Part shown: positions 44,225 to 52,536 of the stretch, piece after piece
How the letters are laid out: each line of letters starts with the position of its first letter
Numbering within the stretch: the first letter of the stretch is position 1
Assembly (NCBI RefSeq): GCF_023502235.1
Contig: NZ_JAMFLY010000001.1
Location: 372,001-436,000, forward strand
DNA from: Flagellimonas myxillae
GTDB lineage: Bacteria; Bacteroidota; Bacteroidia; Flavobacteriales; Flavobacteriaceae
Reading direction: 5' to 3'
DNA: 64,000 nt
Notes under the pieces: model-generated
Told to the model about the DNA's origin: nothing
What the model saw: only the letters and a program-made list of their open reading frames with translations
Databases searched by the model: none
Program-made: the position numbers and the translations under genes

Positions 44225-44545
44225 CTATGGGTTTTCCCCACCTTCCGGACCATAAAACAGGACCCAGGTGGCAAAATCATCCGTAAAATTTTCAAAACGA
44301 TGGACTACCCCTGCAGGTACGAATAGGAAATCTCCGGGTCCAAAGGTGGTTCTAAGCTCTCCATTTAAAAATTCTCCAGTTCCCGAGATTACAACATAGA
44401 CCTCATCCCTGCTATGGGGTTGTTGGAGATCCACCTTATCAGGTTTGTAGATTTCCACTTCCAAGGTTCCGTGATTGAAAAGGGTTTTGAATGGGCCATC
44501 GTGTTTTGCCAATGCCTCCAACGCCTCTTTTGGATTTATTTTCAT
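44225..44545 (-). CDS. small cupin-domain protein
   Basis: 106 aa from ATG 44545; a longer frame from TTG 44572 is less likely. A single cupin barrel: HSRDEVYVVISGTGEF (metal-binding His and Glu) and VPAGVVHRFEN (second motif His). It could bind a metal and act as a dioxygenase or isomerase; the substrate is not predictable. Confidence 0.88.
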   Translation of the reverse strand: MKINPKEALEALAKHDGPFKTLFNHGTLEVEIYKPDKVDLQQPHSRDEVYVVISGTGEFLNGELRTTFGPGDFLFVPAGVVHRFENFTDDFATWVLFYGPEGGENP

Positions 44546-44589
44546 TGATGTAGACTTAGGTTCCTGTCCCAACAGGAATCATTTTTTGA

Positions 44590-45144
44590 TTACTTCCATT
44601 TGATATTACACCCAATACTTGGTTTTTGCTCTCCGCTGATTTCCCTACCCTCGAGCAAGGCATCCAGGGCATTTCTGAGGTCTTTGCCCGTTAGGGGCAA
44701 TCCATTACCTGGTCTGGAATCGTCCAATTGTCCGCGATAGACCAAGCATAAATCCCCATCAAACAGAAAGAAATCCGGGGTACAGGCAGCATCATACGCC
44801 TTGGCCACATCTTGGGTTTCGTCATATAGGTAGGGGAAGGTATAACCTTCCTCCTGCGCCTTTTTTTTCATCAAATGGGGAGCGTCGTCCGGATAGTTGA
44901 CCACATCGTTACTGGAAATGGCCACAAAACCAATTCCCTTGGATTGGTACGCTTTTCCCAAAGTAGAAATTTCTGGGTTTACGTGCACCACAAAAGGGCA
45001 ATGGTTGCAAATAAACATAACCACGGTTCCCTTTGTTCCCTTCACCTCGTTCAAGGAAAGGTGAGCATCGGATACTGTATCAATTAGGTTAAAACTGGGG
45101 GCCTTGGTTCCCAAGGCCAACATATTGCTAGGGGTTCTTGCCAT
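44590..45144 (-). CDS. thioredoxin-fold AhpC/TSA-like protein
   Basis: 184-aa thioredoxin-like protein with CNHCPF (about 46-51), a CxxC pair typical of a family related to AhpC/TSA and Tlp proteins, and no signal peptide, so cytoplasmic. DFFLFDGDLCLVYRG is the matching later strand block. First gene of the run with the cupin and GNAT genes. Divergent from the symporter gene; a 6-bp inverted repeat lies in between. Confidence 0.88.
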   Translation of the reverse strand: MARTPSNMLALGTKAPSFNLIDTVSDAHLSLNEVKGTKGTVVMFICNHCPFVVHVNPEISTLGKAYQSKGIGFVAISSNDVVNYPDDAPHLMKKKAQEEGYTFPYLYDETQDVAKAYDAACTPDFFLFDGDLCLVYRGQLDDSRPGNGLPLTGKDLRNALDALLEGREISGEQKPSIGCNIKWK

Positions 45145-45173
45145 GTTTGCTCTTGTTTAAGACCATGAATTTA

Positions 45174-45188
45174 GTGGACTTTGTCCAC
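45174..45188. promoter_or_regulatory. inverted repeat between divergent genes
   Basis: GTGGAC - TTT - GTCCAC, perfect, 30 nt upstream of the thioredoxin-like gene and 44 nt before the symporter. It may be an operator for either gene. Confidence 0.35.
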
Positions 45189-45232
45189 AATTGAAAGAAT
45201 CCTGTATATTGTAGGACAAACCCTGTTGTTTT

Positions 45233-46150
45233 TTGGAACAAATTATTGATAACGTTCATATCAATTTTGACGAAAACGCACTTTGGACACTTAACGTGGC
45301 CTTGGCATTGGTCATGTTTGGTATAGCCTTGGAAATTTCCATGAATGACTTTAGGAGACTGCTAAAGACCCCAAAACTTGTATTGACCGGGGTGATGAGT
45401 CAATTTCTTTTACTTCCCATTATCACATTTTTTCTGGTTTGGATTACCGAACCCCTGCCAAGTATTGCGCTGGGCATGTTTATGGTTGCGGCCTGCCCAG
45501 GAGGCAACGTATCCAATTTCTTTACCCATTTATCCAAAGGCAACGCTGCCTTATCCGTTACCTTGACTGCAATTGCTACCTTGTTGGCCATTTTTATGAC
45601 CCCTTTTAACTTGAGTTTTTGGGGTGGTTTGTATCCACCTACAGCCTCCATTTTAAAACAAGTATCGATTTCACCTTTGGAGATGGTCAAATTGGTTGCA
45701 CTTCTACTGGGGGTTCCCTTGATTTTAGGTATGCTCGTGAACCATTATAAACCCAAAATTGCCAAGAGAATGGCCAAAGGGTTTAAGATAGGGTCACTGG
45801 TATTTTTTATGTTCTTGGTGTTTTTGGCCCTTTACAACAATCGGGAGATTTTCATGGAATACATCTTCTATGTTTTTTGGTTGGTGGTGATCCATAATTT
45901 AGTGGCTTTGCTAACGGGCTATTCCCTTGCCAAATTGATGCGATTCTCCAAGGAGAATGTGCGATGTTTGACGATAGAAACCGGCATCCAGAATTCAGGA
46001 TTGGGTTTGCTATTGATCTTTACATTTTTTGACGGTCTGGGAGGTATGGCATTATTGACCGCCTTCTGGGGTATTTGGCATTTGATTTCAGGTCTGGCCA
46101 TGGGCCTTGTTTGGGGAACGCGACCAATTGATAAAAAGAAGTTGATTTGA
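45233..46150 (+). CDS. bile acid:sodium symporter family transporter
   Basis: 305 aa with nine or so membrane helices, in the BASS/SBF family of sodium-coupled organic anion transporters. The family's crossover segments are seen as AACPGGNVSNFFTHLSKGN and IETGIQNSGLG. The start is TTG 45233; the next in-frame ATG would cut off the first helix. The stop overlaps the acyltransferase start (TTGA). The substrate is unknown. Confidence 0.9.
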   Translation: MEQIIDNVHINFDENALWTLNVALALVMFGIALEISMNDFRRLLKTPKLVLTGVMSQFLLLPIITFFLVWITEPLPSIALGMFMVAACPGGNVSNFFTHLSKGNAALSVTLTAIATLLAIFMTPFNLSFWGGLYPPTASILKQVSISPLEMVKLVALLLGVPLILGMLVNHYKPKIAKRMAKGFKIGSLVFFMFLVFLALYNNREIFMEYIFYVFWLVVIHNLVALLTGYSLAKLMRFSKENVRCLTIETGIQNSGLGLLLIFTFFDGLGGMALLTAFWGIWHLISGLAMGLVWGTRPIDKKKLI

Positions 46151-47193
46151 AGCAATTGACCTATCAGCTCATTAAACTTTGGATTAAATTAGGGTTGTAT
46201 TGCTATTATAGAAAAATCACCCCGAAGGGTACGGAACACATACCCAAAGACAAACCGGTTCTCTTTCTTTCCAATCATCAGAATGCCTTGATGGATGTAC
46301 TCTTGATTGCGACCCATGTGAAACGAAAGCCATGGTTTCTAACACGCTCCGATGTTTTTAAAGGTGGTTTGGTCAATGGATTATTCGGCTTTTTACAGAT
46401 GCTTCCCATCTATCGGATTCGGGACGGAAAATCCAATTTGCATAAGAACAAGCTCGTTTTTGATCAATGCGGAAATTTATTCGGGAACAAGGAGGCAATT
46501 TTGATATTTCCCGAGGCCAATCATAGTCTAAAACGGAGGGTAAGGCCTTTGAGCAAGGGATTTGCCCGAATAATTACAAATGCTTTGCAGCAAAACCCAG
46601 AATTGGATATACAGTTGGTTCCAATTGGTCAGAACTACGCGTATCCAAGGCAAGTTGGGGATTCAGCGGCTCCTCACTTTGGTCGACCCATTCCCGTTAG
46701 GAAGTTCTTGGATTCCGCTGACTTTGTAGGGGATATCAAACTAAGGGTTTTTGAAGGCCTCACCGCCCTTACGACCCATATCCCTGAATCCATGAATGAT
46801 GAGTTGGTACAAAAAATTGGAACGGAAGGTAAAATTTACCTAAACCCAATGGAAGTCAATGCGATGGTTCCCCAGAACAGCTATTCTGAAAAATTAGCTT
46901 CTCGAAGGAGCGTTTTTCCAAGAATCCTGAAATCGCTTTTTTATGTATGGAATTTACCCTTTGTGCTGTTGTGGCGCGTTGTGATAAAACCGAAGGTTCC
47001 AGAGCCCGAATTTGAAGCAACATTTCGTTTTGGCTTTATGGTTTTTGTCTATCCCTTATGCTATTTGATTTTACTATTGGCGCTATGGAAGGAATATACC
47101 TTATCAACTGCCTGCCTTGTCATTCTTGGTCATGCAATGCTGAACATTTTGTTGGTGAAAATGGGAATAGCATCCCCTGCTTCACAAAAATAG
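46147..47193 (+). CDS. 1-acyl-glycerol-phosphate-type acyltransferase
   Basis: 348-aa PlsC-like enzyme. The active-site block is NHQNALMD (about 42-49, His and Asp spaced five apart as in a known variant of this family), with FPEANHSL as the second motif. C-terminal helices (about 255-340) suggest membrane attachment. It starts with TTG overlapping the symporter stop. It may acylate lysophosphatidate or a related acceptor. Confidence 0.9.
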   Translation: MKQLTYQLIKLWIKLGLYCYYRKITPKGTEHIPKDKPVLFLSNHQNALMDVLLIATHVKRKPWFLTRSDVFKGGLVNGLFGFLQMLPIYRIRDGKSNLHKNKLVFDQCGNLFGNKEAILIFPEANHSLKRRVRPLSKGFARIITNALQQNPELDIQLVPIGQNYAYPRQVGDSAAPHFGRPIPVRKFLDSADFVGDIKLRVFEGLTALTTHIPESMNDELVQKIGTEGKIYLNPMEVNAMVPQNSYSEKLASRRSVFPRILKSLFYVWNLPFVLLWRVVIKPKVPEPEFEATFRFGFMVFVYPLCYLILLLALWKEYTLSTACLVILGHAMLNILLVKMGIASPASQK

Positions 47194-47197
47194 ATTG

Positions 47198-48211
47198 CTA
47201 ATTGGCATACTTGCCCTGGGCATAGGAAGCCACAATACTACTGTTGGCGTTTTTACAATTGTTTGGAAAATCAAAAAAGTAGATACACTTGGGAAGGCCA
47301 TTGGTAAAGGTAATCCGTACCCAGCCGTCGCTGCTTCCTGCAAAACCTTTGTAACGATAATTCGCCTTTAATTCCACAGGTCTTTGTTGTGCATCGCGCC
47401 GTTGTATCGCCAACCCTGAAACGCTACCAGGAATGTATCGGTTAAAAGCCCAGGTTGTGGATTGGTTGGCCACGAGATCGTTTACCAATTGGGTAAAATT
47501 CTGACTGCCAGTTGGGCCGCCAGATGTTTTCATGGCCGTGTACTTGCTAGTGCCGCCCATTTTTAGGGACGGTTGTGCCTGGGCATATCGTTTTAGGTTT
47601 TCTTCAAAGCGTCTTAAGCCGGGACTGTTACAGTTATTCAGGGTAAAAAATTGGGCCATATCATTTTGCAGCCCATTGGCTTTGTGCACCATATCCAACG
47701 AATTTCCAATAGCGTTGGGGTCGGTGGCCATAGCAACCACTTTGCGAAATACATCCTTGCTCAGCATATTTTCCAAGTTAAGCTTGGCCTTGTACAAATC
47801 TGGCCGGGCATACAGTCCGGAGCCGACGGTGGTCCAATCGATACATACCCTGCTCGTTTCCACACCAAAACCGTTGGTGGTCACTTGTTCCGTGGCACAG
47901 ACCCAGTCCATAATCTGCACTTTGTTGGAGGGTAGTGCATTGGGACATTGCCTGCCAAAGGCCCGGAGGTATTGCTCAAAAATCATAAGGAAGGGGGTGT
48001 CCTCACGTTTGAACTCCACATCTTCAAATTGCCCCCTAAAAATGTAATCGTAGAATTCTGCAAAGTACATTCCATCAGTATTCAAGACCAAGGATTGCTG
48101 CAATTCTTCCGCGGAAGAATTTTTGTTGCTCGAGGATGGAACAAATGAGGTAAAAAGGCTGAAAATCAACAGGAATACTCCAAACAAGGAGAAAACTTTC
48201 TTTTTCTGCAT
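47198..48211 (-). CDS. secreted hypothetical protein (337 aa)
   Basis: A signal peptide (about 1-27) is followed by a Ser/Asn-rich linker (PSSSNKNSS). The mature part has Cys pairs (RQCPNALPS, WVCATEQ, RVCIDWT, NNCNSPG, KCIYFFDFPNNC) and mixed helix/strand regions. I do not recognise a family. It converges on the acyltransferase with a 4-nt gap. Confidence 0.7.
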   Translation of the reverse strand: MQKKKVFSLFGVFLLIFSLFTSFVPSSSNKNSSAEELQQSLVLNTDGMYFAEFYDYIFRGQFEDVEFKREDTPFLMIFEQYLRAFGRQCPNALPSNKVQIMDWVCATEQVTTNGFGVETSRVCIDWTTVGSGLYARPDLYKAKLNLENMLSKDVFRKVVAMATDPNAIGNSLDMVHKANGLQNDMAQFFTLNNCNSPGLRRFEENLKRYAQAQPSLKMGGTSKYTAMKTSGGPTGSQNFTQLVNDLVANQSTTWAFNRYIPGSVSGLAIQRRDAQQRPVELKANYRYKGFAGSSDGWVRITFTNGLPKCIYFFDFPNNCKNANSSIVASYAQGKYAN

Positions 48212-48298
48212 ATCACAGGGTGTTTTGAGGTTTCAAATCCGTTAAAATAGAGGGGGAGAACTTAAAGATAGTAAATGCAGTTGGGACAATTTGACGGT

Positions 48299-48598
48299 TT
48301 ACCGGAATTTATGGACCTGCTTATCTAGGTTTTGGCGTCCAATAATGGTCATTATTTCTACCATATCCGGTAATACACGAAAGTAGATGGTATCCGATTT
48401 ATGAACGCATCTGCGGTAGCCGTTTTTTATATGGTCTGCAGAAGGAAACTGAAAAGGGTTGCGGCCAATAATTTCGAAGTATTCGAAAAATGACAAGTAA
48501 TACGTATCGGCTTGGGCTTCGCCAAATTGGAGTAATCCATATAACCAGATTCGATAAAGATCTTCCTTAGCGCTGGGAGATAGTCTAAAGTTTGCCAT
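48299..48598 (-). CDS. parE: ParE/RelE-type toxin
   Basis: 99 aa. The ParE fold is suggested by LSPSAKEDLYRIWLYGLLQF, the central GRNPFQFP, YRRCVHKSDTIYFRV and IIGRQN near the end. ParE toxins poison gyrase, RelE toxins cut mRNA; this one looks nearer ParE. It overlaps the antitoxin gene by 14 nt. Confidence 0.88.
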   Translation of the reverse strand: MANFRLSPSAKEDLYRIWLYGLLQFGEAQADTYYLSFFEYFEIIGRNPFQFPSADHIKNGYRRCVHKSDTIYFRVLPDMVEIMTIIGRQNLDKQVHKFR

Positions 48599-48848
48599 CC
48601 AATTTGGCCCTTTCCTTAAATTCCTTCAGCATTTGTTTTGAGGTTAAGGTTGTGGGCCCGTGAATGGCCATATCTTGTTCTGCCCGCTCCAGTTTGGCTC
48701 GGATATATGCTATTTCTTTTTCGTTTTCCCGGGCGCGACGGATAAGGTCGTTCACCACCTCACTTTTGCTGGAATACTCCTCGCTTTCCACAAGGGATTT
48801 TAACCAGTCATCATTCGGTCGGGTAAGGGAAATACTCTGTCTGGGCAT
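48585..48848 (-). CDS. parD: ParD-type ribbon-helix-helix antitoxin
   Basis: 87 aa. The N-terminal ribbon-helix-helix region (ISLTRPNDDWLKSLV, YSSKSEVVNDLIRRAR) binds DNA; the C-terminus wraps the toxin. It is upstream of and overlaps the toxin gene, the usual order. A 15-bp palindrome abuts its start codon. Confidence 0.9.
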   Translation of the reverse strand: MPRQSISLTRPNDDWLKSLVESEEYSSKSEVVNDLIRRARENEKEIAYIRAKLERAEQDMAIHGPTTLTSKQMLKEFKERAKLDGKL

Positions 48849-48849
48849 G

Positions 48850-48864
48850 ATTCATTAAATGAAT
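48850..48864. promoter_or_regulatory. palindromic operator candidate at parDE
   Basis: ATTCATT-A-AATGAAT, perfect, one base upstream of the parD start codon. Ribbon-helix-helix antitoxins usually bind such sites to repress their own operon. Confidence 0.55.
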
Positions 48865-48963
48865 GTGGTGTAAATATACATCAAAAACGCATCAATATTA
48901 CATATTTAGAATCAAATTATCCATGGTGTATGTCGAAATTCAATATTAACAATGAACATTCGA

Positions 48964-49470
48964 TTAATGACCCAAATACTTCTTCGGAATATCCTTGCCG
49001 TCAACATTGCTCATGGTCCAGATCATATTGGCAATCCACCAGCGCCCATCAGAATAGATCAAATGATAACTTCCCACCCCAATACCAGATACGTTTTCAG
49101 AATCTAGGCCCTTAAAACTTTGGATGATTTGTGCAATACCATTGTACTCTTCCACAATTTCCCCGATAGCTTCCTCATGGTAACCCAAGCTATAATATTC
49201 ATCCGTTAGCATTTCGGCAAAGCTTGGTAAATCCATGGTCTCGTGAGCATAAACTCCGTTTTCCTGCCCTACGACCGTAAATCTGGCCGAAGGAAGAAAA
49301 AGGGTTTTAAAATAGGCGGTATCAATCTTCTGTCCAGCCTCTATGGAAATGATGCGTTGGGTTTCTTTGGCCAACTCGTTCGGGTCTTGGAAGACCTGTT
49401 CTTTTTGCCCAAAACATACAGTTTGCGCTAAAATCGTAATACCTAAATAGATTGTTTTTTTGATAGTCAT
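48964..49470 (-). CDS. secreted NTF2-like protein
   Basis: 168 aa with a signal peptide (cut near CFGQ). The mature part resembles the NTF2/SnoaL-like cone fold (LAKETQRIISIEAG, ARFTVVGQ, GVGSYHLIYSDGRWWIANM in short blocks). It lies 10 nt after the M14 peptidase gene, so the two may share an operon. Function unknown. Confidence 0.8.
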   Translation of the reverse strand: MTIKKTIYLGITILAQTVCFGQKEQVFQDPNELAKETQRIISIEAGQKIDTAYFKTLFLPSARFTVVGQENGVYAHETMDLPSFAEMLTDEYYSLGYHEEAIGEIVEEYNGIAQIIQSFKGLDSENVSGIGVGSYHLIYSDGRWWIANMIWTMSNVDGKDIPKKYLGH

Positions 49471-49480
49471 AATTTCAATT

Positions 49481-52000
49481 TTACATCATTTGGCCAAAGA
49501 AAATGGCATTCATCAATAGCTTGTTGGTGCCATACCAAAAAGCTCTGAAATTAGTATTGTCCGTAAACAAGACTACCCGGCCGCGTCCCAACCTTTTGAC
49601 TTTGAAGGGTACACTATTCTTGATCAATTCCTGATTCTCTTCAGAAATATACCCGCTTAAAAGCGGATCATTGGTGTATTGAATGGGGTTGTCATAACTG
49701 TTTTTTTCAGGCTTTAGGTAAATGTTGGTGTTTCTGAACATGGCCAGATTGGTGTTCTTGTACCCATAGTTGATAGGATGGGAGCGGTCTATTCTTGTTT
49801 CGAAAATGGCTCCGCCAGTAACTTGGGCACCCGTAAAATCATCCTTTTGGTCAAAGGCGACGTTTTTCGCCACCAAAGTGTCTTTTTTGGTATCCACTTT
49901 TATAAAATCGTTCTTTTCGAGCCAGTTCACGGCGGTGCGATATCCTATGACGGTGCCACCTTCCTTAACCCACGAATGAATTTTTTTAGCCGCCGCAGTA
50001 TCCATGATTTGACTTCCCCATCCACTTGGGATAATCAAATCCGTATAGATGTCCAGGTTCACATCACTAAAATCCCGGGTGTCCAATTTGGTGATCTTCA
50101 TATCGTATCGGGTATCGAACAAATGCCAGATTTCCCCAGCATCGTAGGAACGCACCCCATCGCCTACCAAAATGGCAACTTTTTGTTTTTTAATGGGGTC
50201 AAAGTCATTACTTCCCAAATCAATCCCCCTGGTGAGCCCTGTGGAAACCGCGGTGATCTTAATTTGACTTTCCTTGGCAACCTTGTTTAAAAAACTATGG
50301 AGCTCATCCGCATCCAACTTCTGATTTTGGACCGGAATCATGATGGTACCGTAATCATAAGTTTTGCCCTCTAAGGTAAAAGGGGATTTTGCAGTCTTGG
50401 CACGCAGCCCTTTTTCCAAAATTTGGTTCAATGCCTTTGGGGTATAATATTCGTGCCATTCGAAAAGATAGGCATAGGTGCTTTTTTGATCCACACCACC
50501 TTTAGGTGTTTGGAAATCCGTAACCTCTGGGCCGGCATTGGAAAGGGAAGTCAAATTGGCGTAATCCACATTGAATGCCAAGGGAAACGTCCAAGCGGAA
50601 ACATCGTAGAACAAGCTGTCCTTAAAAGTGGTTCTTTTTTCAAACATGGCCTGGATAAGGCGTGGGTTCTTTTGGTTCATTGGAACTACATAGCTATACC
50701 CTTTTTTGTACGCCTTTCCAGAAATGGTCACGTCATTGGCCAACTCGTGGAACTTAATTTTATGTCTGCGCAAAATTTCCGCCAAATGATAGGTTTTGGA
50801 AGCATCCTTACTATCCCCAAAAACAATCCCCTTGGTTCGGTTTCGGGTCACTTCGCTCTTCATATCGGCATAGAATTTCTGCTGATAATCTAGCAGTTTA
50901 GAGCGCATGTTTTTAGCGGCCTCAACGGTGGACATTGCGGTGGTAAACTGGTTTCTTATGGTAAAGGGAAAGGTTAAAATCCCATTTTCACTTTCTTGGA
51001 TATGACCACGCGAACTTCCCTGTTCAAAAAGGATTCCAATGCTCCCGTTCACATCTGGGAAGGTAGAACCCTTGCCATAGTAATAATCATCATAATTCTC
51101 TTCGGAATAGTACAGCGAACCAATTTTATCCAAGGCCTTGGCATGATAGGTGCCAATCTCTCGGGTTAGGTCCTGGTTGATATGCGGGGTCAAGGGGTTT
51201 ACCCTAGATGGTTCCCCAGGCTGAAAAAAGAAGGTTGAATTAGTGCCCATCTCATGGTGATCGGTAAGGATGTTGGGCAGCCATTTGTGGAAGGTTGCGA
51301 TCCTAGCCCTACTTTCTGGAAGCTGCACTGGAAGCCAATCCCTGTTCATATCAAACCAATAATGGTTGGTACGGCCGCCGGGCCACACCTCATGGTATTC
51401 CCGCTCGTTGTTATCTGGATTTAGATTGATGCTCTTATTGGTATTGGCCCAATAAGCAAAGCGCTGAAGACCATCTGGATTGAAACTTGGATCTAAAAGA
51501 ACCACCATTTTATCCAACATGGACTCAATTTCCGGGCCTTGGGCTGCGGCTAAATAGTATGCATAGGCCAAAGCGGCATTGGAACCACTTGGCTCATTCC
51601 CGTGTATCGAAAATCCTTGGTAAACCACTACAGGCATTTGGGAGGTATCCACATTGCCACCACCATCTGAAAGTTCTAGGTGCTGTTGCCTTATGGTTTC
51701 TATGTTCTGGTGGTTGTTGGGGGTGGTGATGGTAAGCAGAAGAATGGGCCTGCCTTCAAAAGTCTTTCCCCGGTCTTCGAGTGTAATTCGCTCACTGGAC
51801 GCAGCTAGCTGCTGCATATAAAACATCAACTTATCGTGGGTTACATGCCATTCGCCCACTTCATGACCAATGACATCGGCAGGCTTCGGAATATTGGGGT
51901 CATAGGTGACATGCTGTGGTAGGTAATAGTCCAAGGTCACATCTTGTGCAGATAGACCCAGGGTGAACAATAGCAAAAACAGAAAGTTGATGTGTTTCAT
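49481..52000 (-). CDS. secreted M14-family zinc carboxypeptidase
   Basis: 839 aa with signal peptide (cut near LSAQ). The M14 catalytic domain covers about 35-370: zinc ligands in SIHGNEPSGSN (His and Glu, about 153-156) and LTDHHEMGTN (His), substrate-binding FDMNRDW. The C-terminal half carries a second alpha/beta domain (about 590-700, VAILVGDGVRSYDAGEIWH), as in related large M14 enzymes of Bacteroidota. It probably degrades peptides outside the cell. Confidence 0.9.
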   Translation of the reverse strand: MKHINFLFLLLFTLGLSAQDVTLDYYLPQHVTYDPNIPKPADVIGHEVGEWHVTHDKLMFYMQQLAASSERITLEDRGKTFEGRPILLLTITTPNNHQNIETIRQQHLELSDGGGNVDTSQMPVVVYQGFSIHGNEPSGSNAALAYAYYLAAAQGPEIESMLDKMVVLLDPSFNPDGLQRFAYWANTNKSINLNPDNNEREYHEVWPGGRTNHYWFDMNRDWLPVQLPESRARIATFHKWLPNILTDHHEMGTNSTFFFQPGEPSRVNPLTPHINQDLTREIGTYHAKALDKIGSLYYSEENYDDYYYGKGSTFPDVNGSIGILFEQGSSRGHIQESENGILTFPFTIRNQFTTAMSTVEAAKNMRSKLLDYQQKFYADMKSEVTRNRTKGIVFGDSKDASKTYHLAEILRRHKIKFHELANDVTISGKAYKKGYSYVVPMNQKNPRLIQAMFEKRTTFKDSLFYDVSAWTFPLAFNVDYANLTSLSNAGPEVTDFQTPKGGVDQKSTYAYLFEWHEYYTPKALNQILEKGLRAKTAKSPFTLEGKTYDYGTIMIPVQNQKLDADELHSFLNKVAKESQIKITAVSTGLTRGIDLGSNDFDPIKKQKVAILVGDGVRSYDAGEIWHLFDTRYDMKITKLDTRDFSDVNLDIYTDLIIPSGWGSQIMDTAAAKKIHSWVKEGGTVIGYRTAVNWLEKNDFIKVDTKKDTLVAKNVAFDQKDDFTGAQVTGGAIFETRIDRSHPINYGYKNTNLAMFRNTNIYLKPEKNSYDNPIQYTNDPLLSGYISEENQELIKNSVPFKVKRLGRGRVVLFTDNTNFRAFWYGTNKLLMNAIFFGQMM

Positions 52001-52035
52001 AAGAGCATTTTTGAATTAGTCAGCACTAAAAATAA

Positions 52036-52064
52036 AAAACGGCCTGCAGAGGGCAGGCCGTTTT
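52036..52064 (-). terminator. intrinsic terminator after the DUF3276 gene
   Basis: A 12-bp perfect stem, AAAACGGCCTGC / GCAGGCCGTTTT, with a 5-nt loop. On the minus strand it is followed by TTATTTTT; the + strand also has a T-run. Confidence 0.88.
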
Positions 52065-52086
52065 AAGCTTTTTTTAAAGAAAAGGA

Positions 52087-52458
52087 TTAGATATCGTCAA
52101 AACTCACATCGGTAAAGTTACCTGCACTTCCATTTTCACTAATTCCGTTTTCATCTTCCTTTTTAAAATCTTTTTGATGGCGTTCCGAAATAACTTCCAA
52201 ACCTTTTTCATCGATGATGTAATCCATCATTTCTTCCATGATTTCCTTGAAAGCCGTAAAATCTTCCTTGTACAAATAGATTTTGTGCTTTTTGTAATGG
52301 AAAGAACCATCATCATGCGTGAACTTTTTGCTTTCTGTGATGGTTAGGTAATAATCCCCTGCCTTGGTACTTCTTACATCAAAAAAATAAGTCCTTCGGC
52401 CGGCTCTTAGGACTTTGGAATAAATCTCTTCCTGATCCATTATATCTTTATCCCTCAT
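52087..52458 (-). CDS. DUF3276 PUR-alpha-like nucleic-acid-binding protein
   Basis: About 123 aa from ATG 52458, which matches the family's usual N-terminus (MRDKDI); a longer frame starts at 52500. The core SKVLRAGRRTYFFDVRSTK and YYLTITESKKF matches the PUR-alpha-like fold, which binds ssDNA or RNA. The C-terminus is acidic. The family is abundant in Bacteroidota; precise role is not known. Confidence 0.88.
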   Translation of the reverse strand: MRDKDIMDQEEIYSKVLRAGRRTYFFDVRSTKAGDYYLTITESKKFTHDDGSFHYKKHKIYLYKEDFTAFKEIMEEMMDYIIDEKGLEVISERHQKDFKKEDENGISENGSAGNFTDVSFDDI

Positions 52459-52536
52459 GTAGTAAAGTGTGTTTAGTGCAATAGTGTATAATTCTACCAA
52501 AAATGTAAAAAAAATGCTAATTCAGCAACTTTTTTC

